From: Microbacterium arborescens
GTDB lineage: Bacteria > Actinomycetota > Actinomycetes > Actinomycetales > Microbacteriaceae
NCBI RefSeq assembly: GCF_030369635.1
Contig: NZ_CP128474.1
Location: 62,001-126,000, forward strand
Direction: 5' to 3'
DNA: 64,000 nt
This document shows positions 17,428 through 24,752 of the stretch, piece by piece. The stretch's first letter is position 1; every line of letters starts with the position of its first letter. The notes beneath the pieces were generated by a model. That model had not been told where the DNA came from. It saw only the letters and a list, made by a program, of their open reading frames with translations, and searched no databases. A program made the translations under genes and the position numbers.

Positions 17428-18111
17428 TCAGGAGAGCAGCGCCTCCGCTCGCAGGGTGAGCGCGATCGCGACGAGCGTCGACAGCAGTCCGGAGGCCAGC
17501 AGCAGACCCGGATGCGCGAGCCCGATCACGATCTGGCGCGTACGCGGCGCATCGGCGAGGAAGTGCTCGGGGATGCGGTGGCGCGTGGGCACCGCTGACC
17601 AGCCCCGCAATCGCACGAGGTAGCCCGCATAGCGGATGATCAGCACGCAGTACAGCAGGACGGTCACCGGCGGAACGATGCGCGCGAAGAGGTCGGCTGC
17701 GGTGAGCCAGGCCGTCTCGATGTTCGTGCCGCTCTCGTCGGCGAGCTGAACGGCGATCGCGCCGCCGATCACGACCGAGCCCAACCAGAACACGAAAGCG
17801 CTGAAGAGAGCGAGGAAGCGTGCGAAGAAGTGGGTCAGGATCGACGGTTCGTACTCCAGGTGCGATCTCGGGGTCTGCGACAGCACGATGAGCGTCGCTA
17901 CCAGCGGCGGAAGCGCCGCGGTGAGGGTGAGGGTCGCGCGCAGCCAGTGCGGTCCGCCGAGGAGGTCGCACACGATGAGCAGGACCACCACGGCCATCAT
18001 CCACACCAGGCCGAGCGCTGTCGGGTGCGAGGTCACGAACGAGGGATGATGCTCCTCCAGCCGGGCCCCGGCTCGCTCGACGAGGCGCCGCCCCCGATCA
18101 TTCGTCGTCAC
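17428..18111 (-). CDS. Hypothetical integral membrane protein
   Basis: 227 residues from a GTG with about four or five hydrophobic segments: LGLVWMMAVVVLLIVCDLL, TLTLTAALPPLVATLIVL, FLALFSAFVFWLGSVVIGGAIAVQL, VPPVTVLLYCVLIIRYAGYLVRL and LLLASGLLSTLVAIALTL. The N-terminal 35 residues are cytoplasmic and charged. I do not recognise the family. The GTG follows TAGCAT by 6 nt and has no ribosome-binding site, so it is likely leaderless. The downstream neighbour is the PAP2 phosphatase on the same strand after a 45-bp gap. Confidence 0.75.
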   Translation of the reverse strand: MTTNDRGRRLVERAGARLEEHHPSFVTSHPTALGLVWMMAVVVLLIVCDLLGGPHWLRATLTLTAALPPLVATLIVLSQTPRSHLEYEPSILTHFFARFLALFSAFVFWLGSVVIGGAIAVQLADESGTNIETAWLTAADLFARIVPPVTVLLYCVLIIRYAGYLVRLRGWSAVPTRHRIPEHFLADAPRTRQIVIGLAHPGLLLASGLLSTLVAIALTLRAEALLS

Positions 18112-18193
18112 GGGTGGATGCTATCGCCGGCGACGCCCCGGCGGGCAGGGTTCATGCTGAGGGGACGAGGAACTGGGGAAGGACGACGGCCTG

Positions 18194-18712
18194 TCAGACG
18201 CGTTCGGGCTGGAGGAGTGTCTGCAGCAGTGACCGTGCTCGTGCGTGTCGACTGCGCACGGTCGCGGGGTTCATCCCGAGGTGTAGCGCGACGTCCGCCA
18301 GGGTGAAGCCGTCCCAGTAGACGAGGCGGATGATCTCTTGATCAATGGTCTGGAGTTCGGCGATCGCGGCGCGCACGTCGGCGGCGTGGTCGTGTTCCTC
18401 GGCCGGCGCCATATGTGCGAGGTGGTGGGCGAGCTTGTCTGTGAGCGCATGCCGACGCGCACGTGACCGCCAGCTTTGAGAGAGCAAGCGGCGAGCGATA
18501 CCGAACATCCACATCCGCGCCTCAACGGGGTCGGTAGGGACAAGCCGCACCTTCCGCCACACGACGACGAGCGTCTCACCCAGAAGGTCAGCAGCGTCCT
18601 CGCGATCGGGAACTCGCCGCACGAAGTAGTCCAGGAGCGAACCGGCGTGGTCCTTCACCAACTGAGCGACCCGCTCGTCGTTCGTCACAGCGGGTTCAGG
18701 CGCCCCCGTCAA
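18194..18712 (-). CDS. ECF-type RNA polymerase sigma factor
   Basis: 172 residues. Sigma region 2 (about residues 25-85) reads LLDYFVRRVPDREDAADLLGETLVVVWRKV and WMFGIARRLL. Region 4 (about 115-168) is ELQTIDQEIIRLVYWDGFTLADVALHLGMNPATVRSRHARARSLL. The start is a TTG at 18712 that overlaps the stop of the upstream gene (ATTGA). A GGGAG site 7 nt before the TTG lies inside that upstream gene and supports this start over the GTG at 18688. It is the second gene of a two-gene operon behind a one-TM protein, the reverse of the usual sigma/anti-sigma order. Confidence 0.9.
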   Translation of the reverse strand: MTGAPEPAVTNDERVAQLVKDHAGSLLDYFVRRVPDREDAADLLGETLVVVWRKVRLVPTDPVEARMWMFGIARRLLSQSWRSRARRHALTDKLAHHLAHMAPAEEHDHAADVRAAIAELQTIDQEIIRLVYWDGFTLADVALHLGMNPATVRSRHARARSLLQTLLQPERV

Positions 18713-19239
18713 TGCAACTCTCCCGTGCAGTCGGTGTCACTGCCGACACCACCGTCGCCGGGGAGGATGTACTCGTCGGCGCCAGCGAAGATCACATCCT
18801 GCGCCGCCCCGAAGAATGGCGCGAATTCACCGGCCACGTCGCGTTTGACGGCCTCGTCGTAGATCCGCTGTCCTACGCCGTCCCAGTTCTGCGCCGCGAT
18901 GAACTCGACGGCTTTCGTGTTTGTCTCGGAGTAGTTCGTTTCGCCGTTGAAGAGCTCGATCGAGCACGAGATCTCGCGGCCGGTGTCGGTGACGTACGAG
19001 ATGGGGATCTCGAGATCGGGGATCATTCGCGGGTCGGTGCCGGCTGTGGACGCGAGTGCGATCCCCGGGAGGGCGAGCACGGGCACCGCGACCCACGACA
19101 GGCGGCGGACACGGCGTCGCCGCGCCGCGCGAACACGCGCCGCGACCCCAAGGCGGTCGATTTCAGCTGCGACCATTCCGTCCGTTGATGCGCGGTGCGG
19201 GGCACTTGCCCGCAGCAGGCTATCGATCGATGTGTCCAT
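18709..19239 (-). CDS. Single-TM protein coupled to the ECF sigma factor (possible anti-sigma partner)
   Basis: 176 residues. The N-terminal 40 residues are cytoplasmic and Arg-rich (ARVRAARRRRVRRLS), then comes a TM segment (WVAVPVLALPGIALA) and a 110-residue external domain beginning with DPRMIPDLEIPISYVTDTG and ending in an acidic tail. Two Cys (in SCSIEL and DTDCTGE) lie outside and could form a disulfide. It overlaps the sigma gene by a few bases. The topology fits a membrane regulator of the sigma factor, but no zinc anti-sigma motif (HxxxCxxC) is seen in the cytoplasmic part, so the role is inferred. AGGAGG lies 5 nt before the ATG. Confidence 0.7.
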   Translation of the reverse strand: MDTSIDSLLRASAPHRASTDGMVAAEIDRLGVAARVRAARRRRVRRLSWVAVPVLALPGIALASTAGTDPRMIPDLEIPISYVTDTGREISCSIELFNGETNYSETNTKAVEFIAAQNWDGVGQRIYDEAVKRDVAGEFAPFFGAAQDVIFAGADEYILPGDGGVGSDTDCTGELH

Positions 19240-19416
19240 GGCGTCCTCCTAGATGCTCACCACGTACATGGCCGGCACTCGTCCAAACGTTGCACGACAG
19301 CGGAAAGTCAGAGCGGAGGGTGCGAGCCACGTTGGTCGCGTCGCCCGGTGGCGGTCCGACGGCCTTCACGACCCGAGGCGGTCGTCCGCTACCGCTGCGC
19401 CCGGGCGGGTAAGGAG
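19240..19416. other. Intergenic region without a recognised gene
   Basis: This is the first part of the 455-bp gap between the sigma operon and the FBP-domain gene. It must hold the promoter of the minus-strand sigma operon and the -35 of the plus-strand leader transcript. I see no reading frame with coding character, repeat or clear -35/-10 pair. Confidence 0.4.
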
Positions 19417-19422
19417 TAGCCT
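19417..19422 (+). promoter_or_regulatory. -10 box of the FBP leader transcript
   Basis: TAGCCT, exactly 6 nt before a GTG that opens a 34-codon frame. The same -10/N6/start spacing is seen at many leaderless genes in the window. No clear -35 is seen. Confidence 0.5.
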
Positions 19423-19428
19423 GGGCGT

Positions 19429-19533
19429 GTGAGTACCGTCCGTCTGCCGATGCCCTCTGGGCGTGAGGGGGTCTCCGGCGCGCTCAGCGCCGGCGGCACA
19501 GGCGCGGCATCCTTCGTCCTCCTCGCCGGTTGA
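19429..19533 (+). CDS. Putative leader peptide upstream of the FBP-domain gene
   Basis: 34 codons from a GTG at 19429 to TGA at 19531-19533, beginning VSTVRLPMPSGREGV and ending ASFVLLAG. It has no ribosome-binding site, but a TAGCCT -10 box ends exactly 6 nt before it, so a leaderless message starting at this codon is likely. The frame covers a perfect 7-bp hairpin (CCGGCGC/GCGCCGG, 19475-19493), and its stop codon lies in the loop of GCCGG-TTGAT-CCGGC. A further 160 nt of structured leader precedes the downstream ATG. This layout resembles translation-attenuated leaders of ribosome-protection genes. Its translation is not proven; the frame could also be chance. Confidence 0.4.
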   Translation: MSTVRLPMPSGREGVSGALSAGGTGAASFVLLAG

Positions 19534-19580
19534 TCCGGCGCGCGTCGCGTCGACCCGTGTCCGCGATGCGCTCTCCCGGT

Positions 19581-19607
19581 CCCGGGCGACGACTCCGTCG
19601 TTCCGGG
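19581..19607 (+). promoter_or_regulatory. Stem-loop in the FBP leader
   Basis: CCCGG...CCGGG outer and ACGAC-TCC-GTCGT inner pairing form a hairpin between the leader-peptide stop and the FBP start. There is no U-run after it, so if it acts it may be as an antiterminator or a translational block rather than a classical terminator. Confidence 0.3.
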
Positions 19608-19694
19608 ATGATCCGCTCACGACCGTCCGCTCGCCGTCTCTTCCTGGCGTGATGCGACGGTGGTGCGCGAACGCGTACTCAGACAGGACCCTTC

Positions 19695-20186
19695 ATGTTC
19701 GCTCTCACCGCGAAGTCCATTCGCTCCTCCTTCGTCAACGTCTCGCTCCGCGAGCGCAACTCGCTCGTCGTCCCCGCCGACCTCGGCGACGTCGACTGGT
19801 CGACCCGTGACTGCTACGGGTGGCGCGACCCCAAGACCCCGCTGCTCGGCTTCGTCGTCGCCGAGGTCGACGGGCAGGCCGTCGGCCTGCAGCTGCGACA
19901 GGCCGACCAGGCCACGCGCACCCGTCCGCAGTGCTCGTGGTGCTGCGACGTCACCCTCCCCAACGAGGTTGTCTTCTTCGCCGCGAAGCGGGCGGGCAAG
20001 GCCGGTCGCGCGGGCAATACCGTCGGGACGCTGCTGTGCTCGGGGTTCGAGTGCTCGCGCAACGTCCGTCGCCTCGACCCGCCGCCCTACCTCGGGTTCG
20101 ACGCCGCCGCAGCGCGCGATCGCCGCATCGCCATGCTGCAGACCAACGTCGACGCGTTCTTCCGCGACCTGCGCGACGGGGCCTGA
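19695..20186 (+). CDS. FBP-domain (EF-G-binding-like, treble-clef zinc finger) protein
   Basis: 163 residues. The C-terminal half has the FBP_C pattern: RTRPQCSWCCDVTLPNEVVFFAAKRAGKAGRAGNTVGTLLCSGFECSRNVRR, with CxxC (CSWC) and a second Cys pair (LLCSGFECSRNVR) that would hold one zinc, as in FusB-type proteins that bind elongation factor G and rescue ribosomes from fusidic acid. Actinobacterial homologues are mostly untested. AGGA lies 8 nt before the ATG, and a 270-nt transcribed leader with a probable leader peptide precedes it, which supports a translation-linked control. Role in translation or antibiotic response is inferred. Confidence 0.82.
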   Translation: MFALTAKSIRSSFVNVSLRERNSLVVPADLGDVDWSTRDCYGWRDPKTPLLGFVVAEVDGQAVGLQLRQADQATRTRPQCSWCCDVTLPNEVVFFAAKRAGKAGRAGNTVGTLLCSGFECSRNVRRLDPPPYLGFDAAAARDRRIAMLQTNVDAFFRDLRDGA

Positions 20187-20217
20187 ACCGCGCGACGGGC
20201 CACGCCGCTCGCGCGGT

Positions 20218-20484
20218 TCAGGCCGTCGTCGCGATGTCCGCAAGCATCGCGTCGGCCGCCAGCGTGTCGAGCGAGAGCCCGAGGCTCGTGGCGACAGCGG
20301 CGACGGTCGCGAACGACGGGGTCGCGAGGCGGCCGGTCTCGATCTTCCGCAGCGTCTCGGGCGAGACGCCGGCGGCAGCGGCGACGTCCGTGATCGACCT
20401 GTCGCCCCGCGCTCGCCGGAGGTGTGCGCCGAGGCGGCGGCCGCGCTCGACGGCTTCGGGCGTGAGCGCGCGACGGACCATCAT
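20218..20484 (-). CDS. XRE-family regulator
   Basis: 88 residues from the first of two adjacent ATGs (20484). The HTH_3 domain (about residues 15-75) reads LGAHLRRARGDRSITDVAAAAGVSPETLRKIETGRLATPSFATVAAVATSLGLSLD. The frame is open further upstream to 20682, but that part is a shadow of the MetAP gene. The ATG follows TACGAT by exactly 6 nt, so it is probably leaderless, and that -10 overlaps the palindrome TACCGGTA (20495-20502). It is divergent from, and probably controls, the methionine aminopeptidase gene at 20540. Its 3' end lies 31 bp from the FBP stop. Confidence 0.88.
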   Translation of the reverse strand: MMVRRALTPEAVERGRRLGAHLRRARGDRSITDVAAAAGVSPETLRKIETGRLATPSFATVAAVATSLGLSLDTLAADAMLADIATTA

Positions 20485-20494
20485 GCGCTCATCG

Positions 20495-20528
20495 TACCGG
20501 TATAGTTTGACCGGTATTTTTATACCGG
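20495..20528. promoter_or_regulatory. XRE operator array between xre and the MetAP gene
   Basis: Three copies of an ACCGGTAT-type half-site: TACCGGTA palindrome (20495-20502), ACCGGTAT (20510-20517), and ATACCGG inverted (20522-20528), the last two separated by TTTT. The first covers the xre -10 box; the last abuts the MetAP ribosome-binding site. The short AT-rich centre contrasts with the surrounding sequence. Dual control of both genes is inferred. Confidence 0.65.
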
Positions 20529-20539
20529 AGGAGCCACGA

Positions 20540-21310
20540 ATGATCGAGATCTTCACGCCGCGCGAGGTGGACCGCGCCCGCGAGACGGGAGCCATCGTCG
20601 GCGGCATCCTCCGCGACATCCGTTCCCGGGTGCAGGTGGGCACGAACCTGCTCGAGATCGACGAGTGGACGCGCGAGCTCATCGCCGAGAGTGGCGCGGA
20701 GTCCTGTTACGTCGACTACGCCCCGTCTTTCGGACGGGGGCCCTTCGGTCATTACATCTGCACGGCCGTCAACGATGCGGTGCTCCACGGGATGCCGCAC
20801 GACTACCGCCTCGCGGACGGCGACCTCCTCACTCTCGACCTCGCCGTCATCAAGAACGCCCTCGCCGCCGACGCGGCCATCAGCTTCGTCGTCGGCGACC
20901 GGCGCCCGGACGGGGCGGAGGCCCTGATCGACGCGACCGAGCGTGCCCTCGCGGCCGGGATCGAGGTCGCACGCGCGGGCAACCGGGTGGGCGACATCTC
21001 GCGCGCGATCGGCAACGTGCTCTCCGGTGCCGGGTACTCCATCAACACGGAGTTCGGCGGACACAGCATCGGGTCGGTGATGCACGGCGACCTCCACATC
21101 CCCAACACCGGGAGGCCCGGGCGGGGCTACATCCTGCGACCGGGGCTGCTCATCGCGATCGAGCCGTGGGTCATGGAAGACACGAACGTGCTCATGACCG
21201 ATGCGGACGGCTGGACGCTGCGCAGTTCGACCGGATGCCTCACCGCGCACACTGAGCACACGATCGCCATCACCGACGGGGCGGCGGAGATCCTCACTCT
21301 GCCGCGATGA
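20540..21310 (+). CDS. map: Methionine aminopeptidase, type I
   Basis: 256 residues from an ATG with AGGAG 8 nt upstream. Metal ligands of the pita-bread fold are present: Asp in LTLDLAV and Asp in LAADAAISFVVG, His in FGGHSIGSVMHGDLHIPN, Glu in IAIEPWV, and Glu in TAHTEHTIAI; the substrate-side His is HGMPHDYRL. It would remove N-terminal Met from new proteins. An essential housekeeping map normally sits near secY/infA, so this isolated copy with its own divergent XRE repressor is probably a second, regulated enzyme. No N-terminal SH3/zinc extension is present. The C-terminus overlaps the Pr6Pr gene by 17 bp. Confidence 0.92.
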   Translation: MIEIFTPREVDRARETGAIVGGILRDIRSRVQVGTNLLEIDEWTRELIAESGAESCYVDYAPSFGRGPFGHYICTAVNDAVLHGMPHDYRLADGDLLTLDLAVIKNALAADAAISFVVGDRRPDGAEALIDATERALAAGIEVARAGNRVGDISRAIGNVLSGAGYSINTEFGGHSIGSVMHGDLHIPNTGRPGRGYILRPGLLIAIEPWVMEDTNVLMTDADGWTLRSSTGCLTAHTEHTIAITDGAAEILTLPR

Positions 21311-22010
21311 CCTGAGCCGGCAGGGTGCGGGCACGACGTCGGGTGACCCATACGGTGCCGAAGCCGACGACGACGAAGGCGATCGCGATGACCACCACAT
21401 ACGCCGCGACCATGCCCCAGCCTCCCGGGTTGTCGGGGTTCAGAAACGGATACGGGTACCAGTGGGGCTCGCCCGTCGTGGGATTCGTCACGAGCGGGCC
21501 GCGGATCAGCGTATAGGCGACCCACAGCAGCGGGAAGGCGATCACGACCCACACGACCTGCCAGCGGACCGCGCGGCGGCGGGTGCCGATCAGAAGATCG
21601 AGCACGAGGAAGATCGGGCCGATCAGGTGCAGCACCTCGTTGGACCACGGCACCGGCTCGGATCCCTGCGGAAGCGTGATCCCGCGCAGGAGTGCGTTGT
21701 AGACGACCCCGGTGATGACCATGTACGTCGTCGCACAGGCGAGCGCGGCGGAGAGCCCCAGCGACGATCGCGCCTCGGCGGGGCGAGTGAGCGAGCGGAT
21801 TCCCGCCGTCGCGAGGACCACCGCTGCGACGACGTTCGAGAGGATCGTGAAGAAGCTGAAGAAGTTCGCGAACACCGTCGCGACATCGCCGCCGGTCTCG
21901 GCTGTGCGAATCAGCGACACGGTGAGTTGGGTGATGACCGCGGCAAGGATGACGATCGCCATCCCCAAACGCAGAAGCGACCACGCCGTCGCCTGCCTCG
22001 AGCTCTGCAC
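21294..22010 (-). CDS. Pr6Pr-family integral membrane protein
   Basis: 238 residues from a GTG with six TM segments. The family motif FFSFFTILSNVVAAVVL is near residue 45, followed by YMVITGVVYNALLRG, HLIGPIFLVLDLLIG and PYPFLNPDNPGGWGMVAAYVVVI, all typical of the Pr6Pr (FAR-17a/AIG1-like) group, some eukaryotic members of which are fatty-ester hydrolases. The bacterial function is unknown. The GTG follows TAGTGT by exactly 6 nt and has no ribosome-binding site, so it is likely leaderless. It converges on the MetAP gene with a 17-bp overlap of the coding ends. Confidence 0.86.
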   Translation of the reverse strand: MQSSRQATAWSLLRLGMAIVILAAVITQLTVSLIRTAETGGDVATVFANFFSFFTILSNVVAAVVLATAGIRSLTRPAEARSSLGLSAALACATTYMVITGVVYNALLRGITLPQGSEPVPWSNEVLHLIGPIFLVLDLLIGTRRRAVRWQVVWVVIAFPLLWVAYTLIRGPLVTNPTTGEPHWYPYPFLNPDNPGGWGMVAAYVVVIAIAFVVVGFGTVWVTRRRARTLPAQVIAAE

Positions 22011-22193
22011 GAGGGCACACTATCGCTCGCGGAGCTCACGTGAACGCATGTGGCGGCGGTGCGGGATGCCGCGTCGGGTCGCGGCTAGCGTCGCCATGCG
22101 GCATCCGCGGGCATGGATCGGCGCTTCTGCGCGTTGGGTCCCACGGCGACCGCGACGGATGCGACCCGCGGTGCGCGTGAGAGGACGAACCTG

Positions 22194-22940
22194 ATGACCA
22201 TCACCACCCCTCCTGTTCTGGGAGACTCCGACGTTCGCGACAACGCCGCGTGGCATTCGCTGACCGGGGCGCACGCGCACCTCGCCATCGGCGACGACCT
22301 CGTCCGCCGGTATCCCGACGACGTCGCCGGCTTCGTGGGCGTGCGCACGTGGGACGACCCCGCGGTGTGGGATTCGCTCGCGAGCGTGGTGGGCTCGGGC
22401 AACGAGTTCAGCATCAGCACGCCCCTGCGCGCGGATGCGACCGGCGCCGGCGCCGGCAGCGCCGAGCCGGAACTGCCCGAGGGCTGGGTCCGCACGTTCG
22501 GTGGAGCAGGAGTGCAGCTCGTCGAGACGGACCGTCTGCGCCCGCGGCCGGATGACGAGGCGATCGAGCTCGGAGAGGCGGATGTCGCCGACATGCTCGC
22601 ACTCGTCGAGCGCAACCGGCCCGGTCCCTTCCGCCCGCGCACCTACCTTCTCGGCCGGTACATCGGCATTCGGCGCGACGGCCGGTTGATCGCTATGGCT
22701 GGCGAACGGTTGCAGCCGGGCGAGTGGACCGAGATCAGCGCGGTCGCGACGGACGAGGCGTACCGCAGGCAGGGGCTGGCGTCGCGGCTGGTGCTGGATG
22801 TGGCCTTCCATATCCAGCAGCGAGGTGGCCGTGCGATGATGCATGCCGCGGCGTCGAACGTCAATGCGATCGCCGGCTACGAGAAGCTCGGATTCGAGCT
22901 GCGGCAACGGACGAACTTCACGGGCGTGCAGGTTCCCTGA
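22194..22940 (+). CDS. GNAT-family N-acetyltransferase (FR47-like)
   Basis: 248 residues from the ATG at 22194, with AGAGGA 8 nt upstream; an open frame back to 22113 is less likely. The C-terminal GNAT core (about residues 115-240) shows TEISAVATDEAYRRQGLASRLVLDVAFHIQQRG (acetyl-CoA loop RRQGLA) and NAIAGYEKLGFELR. The N-terminal 90 residues form a separate helical/beta region with no motif I recognise. Such enzymes acetylate amino groups of small molecules or proteins; the substrate is unknown. A short upstream frame (22096-22194) ends at this start codon (TGATG), but I do not treat it as a gene. Confidence 0.85.
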   Translation: MTITTPPVLGDSDVRDNAAWHSLTGAHAHLAIGDDLVRRYPDDVAGFVGVRTWDDPAVWDSLASVVGSGNEFSISTPLRADATGAGAGSAEPELPEGWVRTFGGAGVQLVETDRLRPRPDDEAIELGEADVADMLALVERNRPGPFRPRTYLLGRYIGIRRDGRLIAMAGERLQPGEWTEISAVATDEAYRRQGLASRLVLDVAFHIQQRGGRAMMHAAASNVNAIAGYEKLGFELRQRTNFTGVQVP

Positions 22941-23085
22941 CCCGGCGGGTCTCGTGACTGGGCGGGTCTCGGGCTCAGCGCGTCTCGTAACCCGGTGATT
23001 CCTCCCCAGGGAGTGGCTTGATCGAGTTTTGCAGTTCGCATCTTTGTTCGACGGTAATGTCTGACCTGACTGCCACAATGGGAAC

Positions 23086-24465
23086 ATGTCAGCGAACATG
23101 GGTGGTGGTGCGGGTGGGCTCGTCGGCTCGCCGCACGGCCCTGCGATCGCGGCATACCGTGAGGCGCTCGCGCTGGTGCATCACGCGGATATCGCATCGG
23201 TGCGGGCCCTGGCCGAGTTGGGGCGGTCAGCGCTTCGTGAGGCGCGCCGCGACGGGGTGCGTGGGATGGCGTCGGACATGGAACTGCGGTCGGTCGCGGC
23301 CGAAGCGGCCGGGCTGGCGCGGCGCAGCGACCGGCGGCTGCAGGCCGACATCGACCACGCGTTGACGATCGTCGATGACTACCCGGCCGTGTTCGCGGCG
23401 TGGGAGCAGCGGCGGATCACCCGTGACCACGTCGACGTGGTCGTGAAAGCGGCGACCGGGCTGCCGGGCGAGGTGCGGGGAGAGTTCGAGACCGCCGCGA
23501 TCGCGATATGCGAGCGCGACATCGCCACCCGGGTCACACCCGCCCTGCGCGCCCTGGCAGAACGGCTCCACGAACGCACCTTCACCGATCGGCACCGAGA
23601 AGCCGCCGCGGGGCGGTGCGTGCGGGTCCTGCACGGGGTGGATGGAATGTCCGACGTCATCGCGACCGTCCCGACCGTCATCGCGGTGGGGATACTCGAC
23701 CGACTCACCCAGATGGGCCAATCCGTGAAAGACGCCCGGGCAGAAGGTGCCGCCGCGGGCGGAGCCGATGCCGCGGGCACGGATGAACCGTCTGACACGC
23801 GAACGATGGATCAGCTGCGCGCCGACATCCTCGGCGACCTCGTCCTCAGCGGAGCACCCGTGGTCGACCCCACCCGCGGGACCGACCGGGCCGGCGGGCT
23901 CGGAGCGATCCGCGCACGCGTGCAGGTCGCCGTCACGGCCGAGACTCTGATGGGTTCGGACGAGCACCCGGCTGAGACGGTGAGTGCCGGGTTGATCGAT
24001 TCCGACACCGCCCGGCAGCTCGCCGGACAGGTCTCCGAGTGGGACCGACTCTTCATCGATCCCGTCACCCGCACCCCGGTCGAGATCGACACGTACCGGC
24101 CCACCACGGCGATGAAGAAGCTCCTCACCGCCCGTGACCAGCACTGCCGGTTCCCCGGATGCCGCCGGGCCGCGATCCGTTGTGAACTCGACCACACCAT
24201 CGACTACGCCCTCGGCGGCCACACCCATATCTACAACCTCGCCCACCTATGCCAGCGACACCACTCGATGAAGCAATTCACCCGGTGGGAAGTACGACAG
24301 GTCGGCGGCGGGGTCCTCGAATGGACCTCACCCCTGGGGCGGGTCTACCGCGAAGACGCACCTGTGCCCGCGGTCTGCTTCACCACCGAAACCGCCGACA
24401 CCGACGATCCACCACCGGGCGGTCGAACTGCCGGAGCACCGCCACACGAACCGCCACCCTTCTGA
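23086..24465 (+). CDS. DUF222/13E12-family protein with HNH endonuclease domain
   Basis: 459 residues. A DUF222 (13E12 repeat) region fills residues about 20-330, and a C-terminal HNH nuclease domain (about 340-400) reads CRFPGCRRAAIRCELDHTIDYALGGHTHIYNLAHLCQRHH, with zinc Cys pairs, the DH of the HNH fold and the final HH. The C-terminal tail is low-complexity, Pro/Thr-rich. These proteins are abundant, multi-copy and of uncertain role in actinobacteria; some are thought to be mobile or linked to introns. The ATG follows CACAAT by 6 nt with no ribosome-binding site, so it is probably leaderless. No inverted or direct repeats typical of a mobile element flank it. Confidence 0.88.
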   Translation: MSANMGGGAGGLVGSPHGPAIAAYREALALVHHADIASVRALAELGRSALREARRDGVRGMASDMELRSVAAEAAGLARRSDRRLQADIDHALTIVDDYPAVFAAWEQRRITRDHVDVVVKAATGLPGEVRGEFETAAIAICERDIATRVTPALRALAERLHERTFTDRHREAAAGRCVRVLHGVDGMSDVIATVPTVIAVGILDRLTQMGQSVKDARAEGAAAGGADAAGTDEPSDTRTMDQLRADILGDLVLSGAPVVDPTRGTDRAGGLGAIRARVQVAVTAETLMGSDEHPAETVSAGLIDSDTARQLAGQVSEWDRLFIDPVTRTPVEIDTYRPTTAMKKLLTARDQHCRFPGCRRAAIRCELDHTIDYALGGHTHIYNLAHLCQRHHSMKQFTRWEVRQVGGGVLEWTSPLGRVYREDAPVPAVCFTTETADTDDPPPGGRTAGAPPHEPPPF

Positions 24466-24752
24466 GGGCTGCTGGGCGTGTGCGGTGCGGCGATGCTCGC
24501 ATCCCTCTGACATGCGCGCGGACGCTATGCGAGGGTCGAGGGGAGGAAAGGGTCGCGTCGAGATGAATGACCGGATTGCTGACGGGCTGCGTGCCCGGGA
24601 TCGGGAGACCCTGGTTCCCCGATCCAGGCGGTGGCTCGCTGTCGCGGCATTCGCGGGCGTTGTTTCCCTCGTTCCCGCGAGCCTCGTCGACTGCAGCGCT
24701 CTTCCTGCTCGACGTCCTGACGTAGCGGGACCCGTCCGCGTGCGGTGCGTCG
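24466..24752. other. Intergenic region with one weak short frame
   Basis: This 287-bp region lies between the HNH gene and the LysE 3' end. It contains a frame from an ATG at 24563 (MNDRIADGLRARDRETLV...) that runs 53 bp antisense into the LysE gene. The first 15 residues faintly resemble the start of an ECF sigma factor, and a GGAGGAAAGG stretch is upstream, but the rest has no recognisable fold and a Cys/Arg-rich tail. It may be a gene relic or chance. Confidence 0.25.

Noticed and set aside
22096..22194. Short frame ending at the GNAT start (TGATG), behind TAGCGT
   Set aside because: The -10 to start distance is only 4 nt, unlike the 6-7 nt at other leaderless genes, and the peptide is Arg-rich with no coding character. 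The GNAT start has its own ribosome-binding site.
23086..24465. HNH/DUF222 gene as part of a mobile element
   Set aside because: No terminal repeats, target duplication, transposase or att-like sites were seen beside it. These genes are common stand-alone features.
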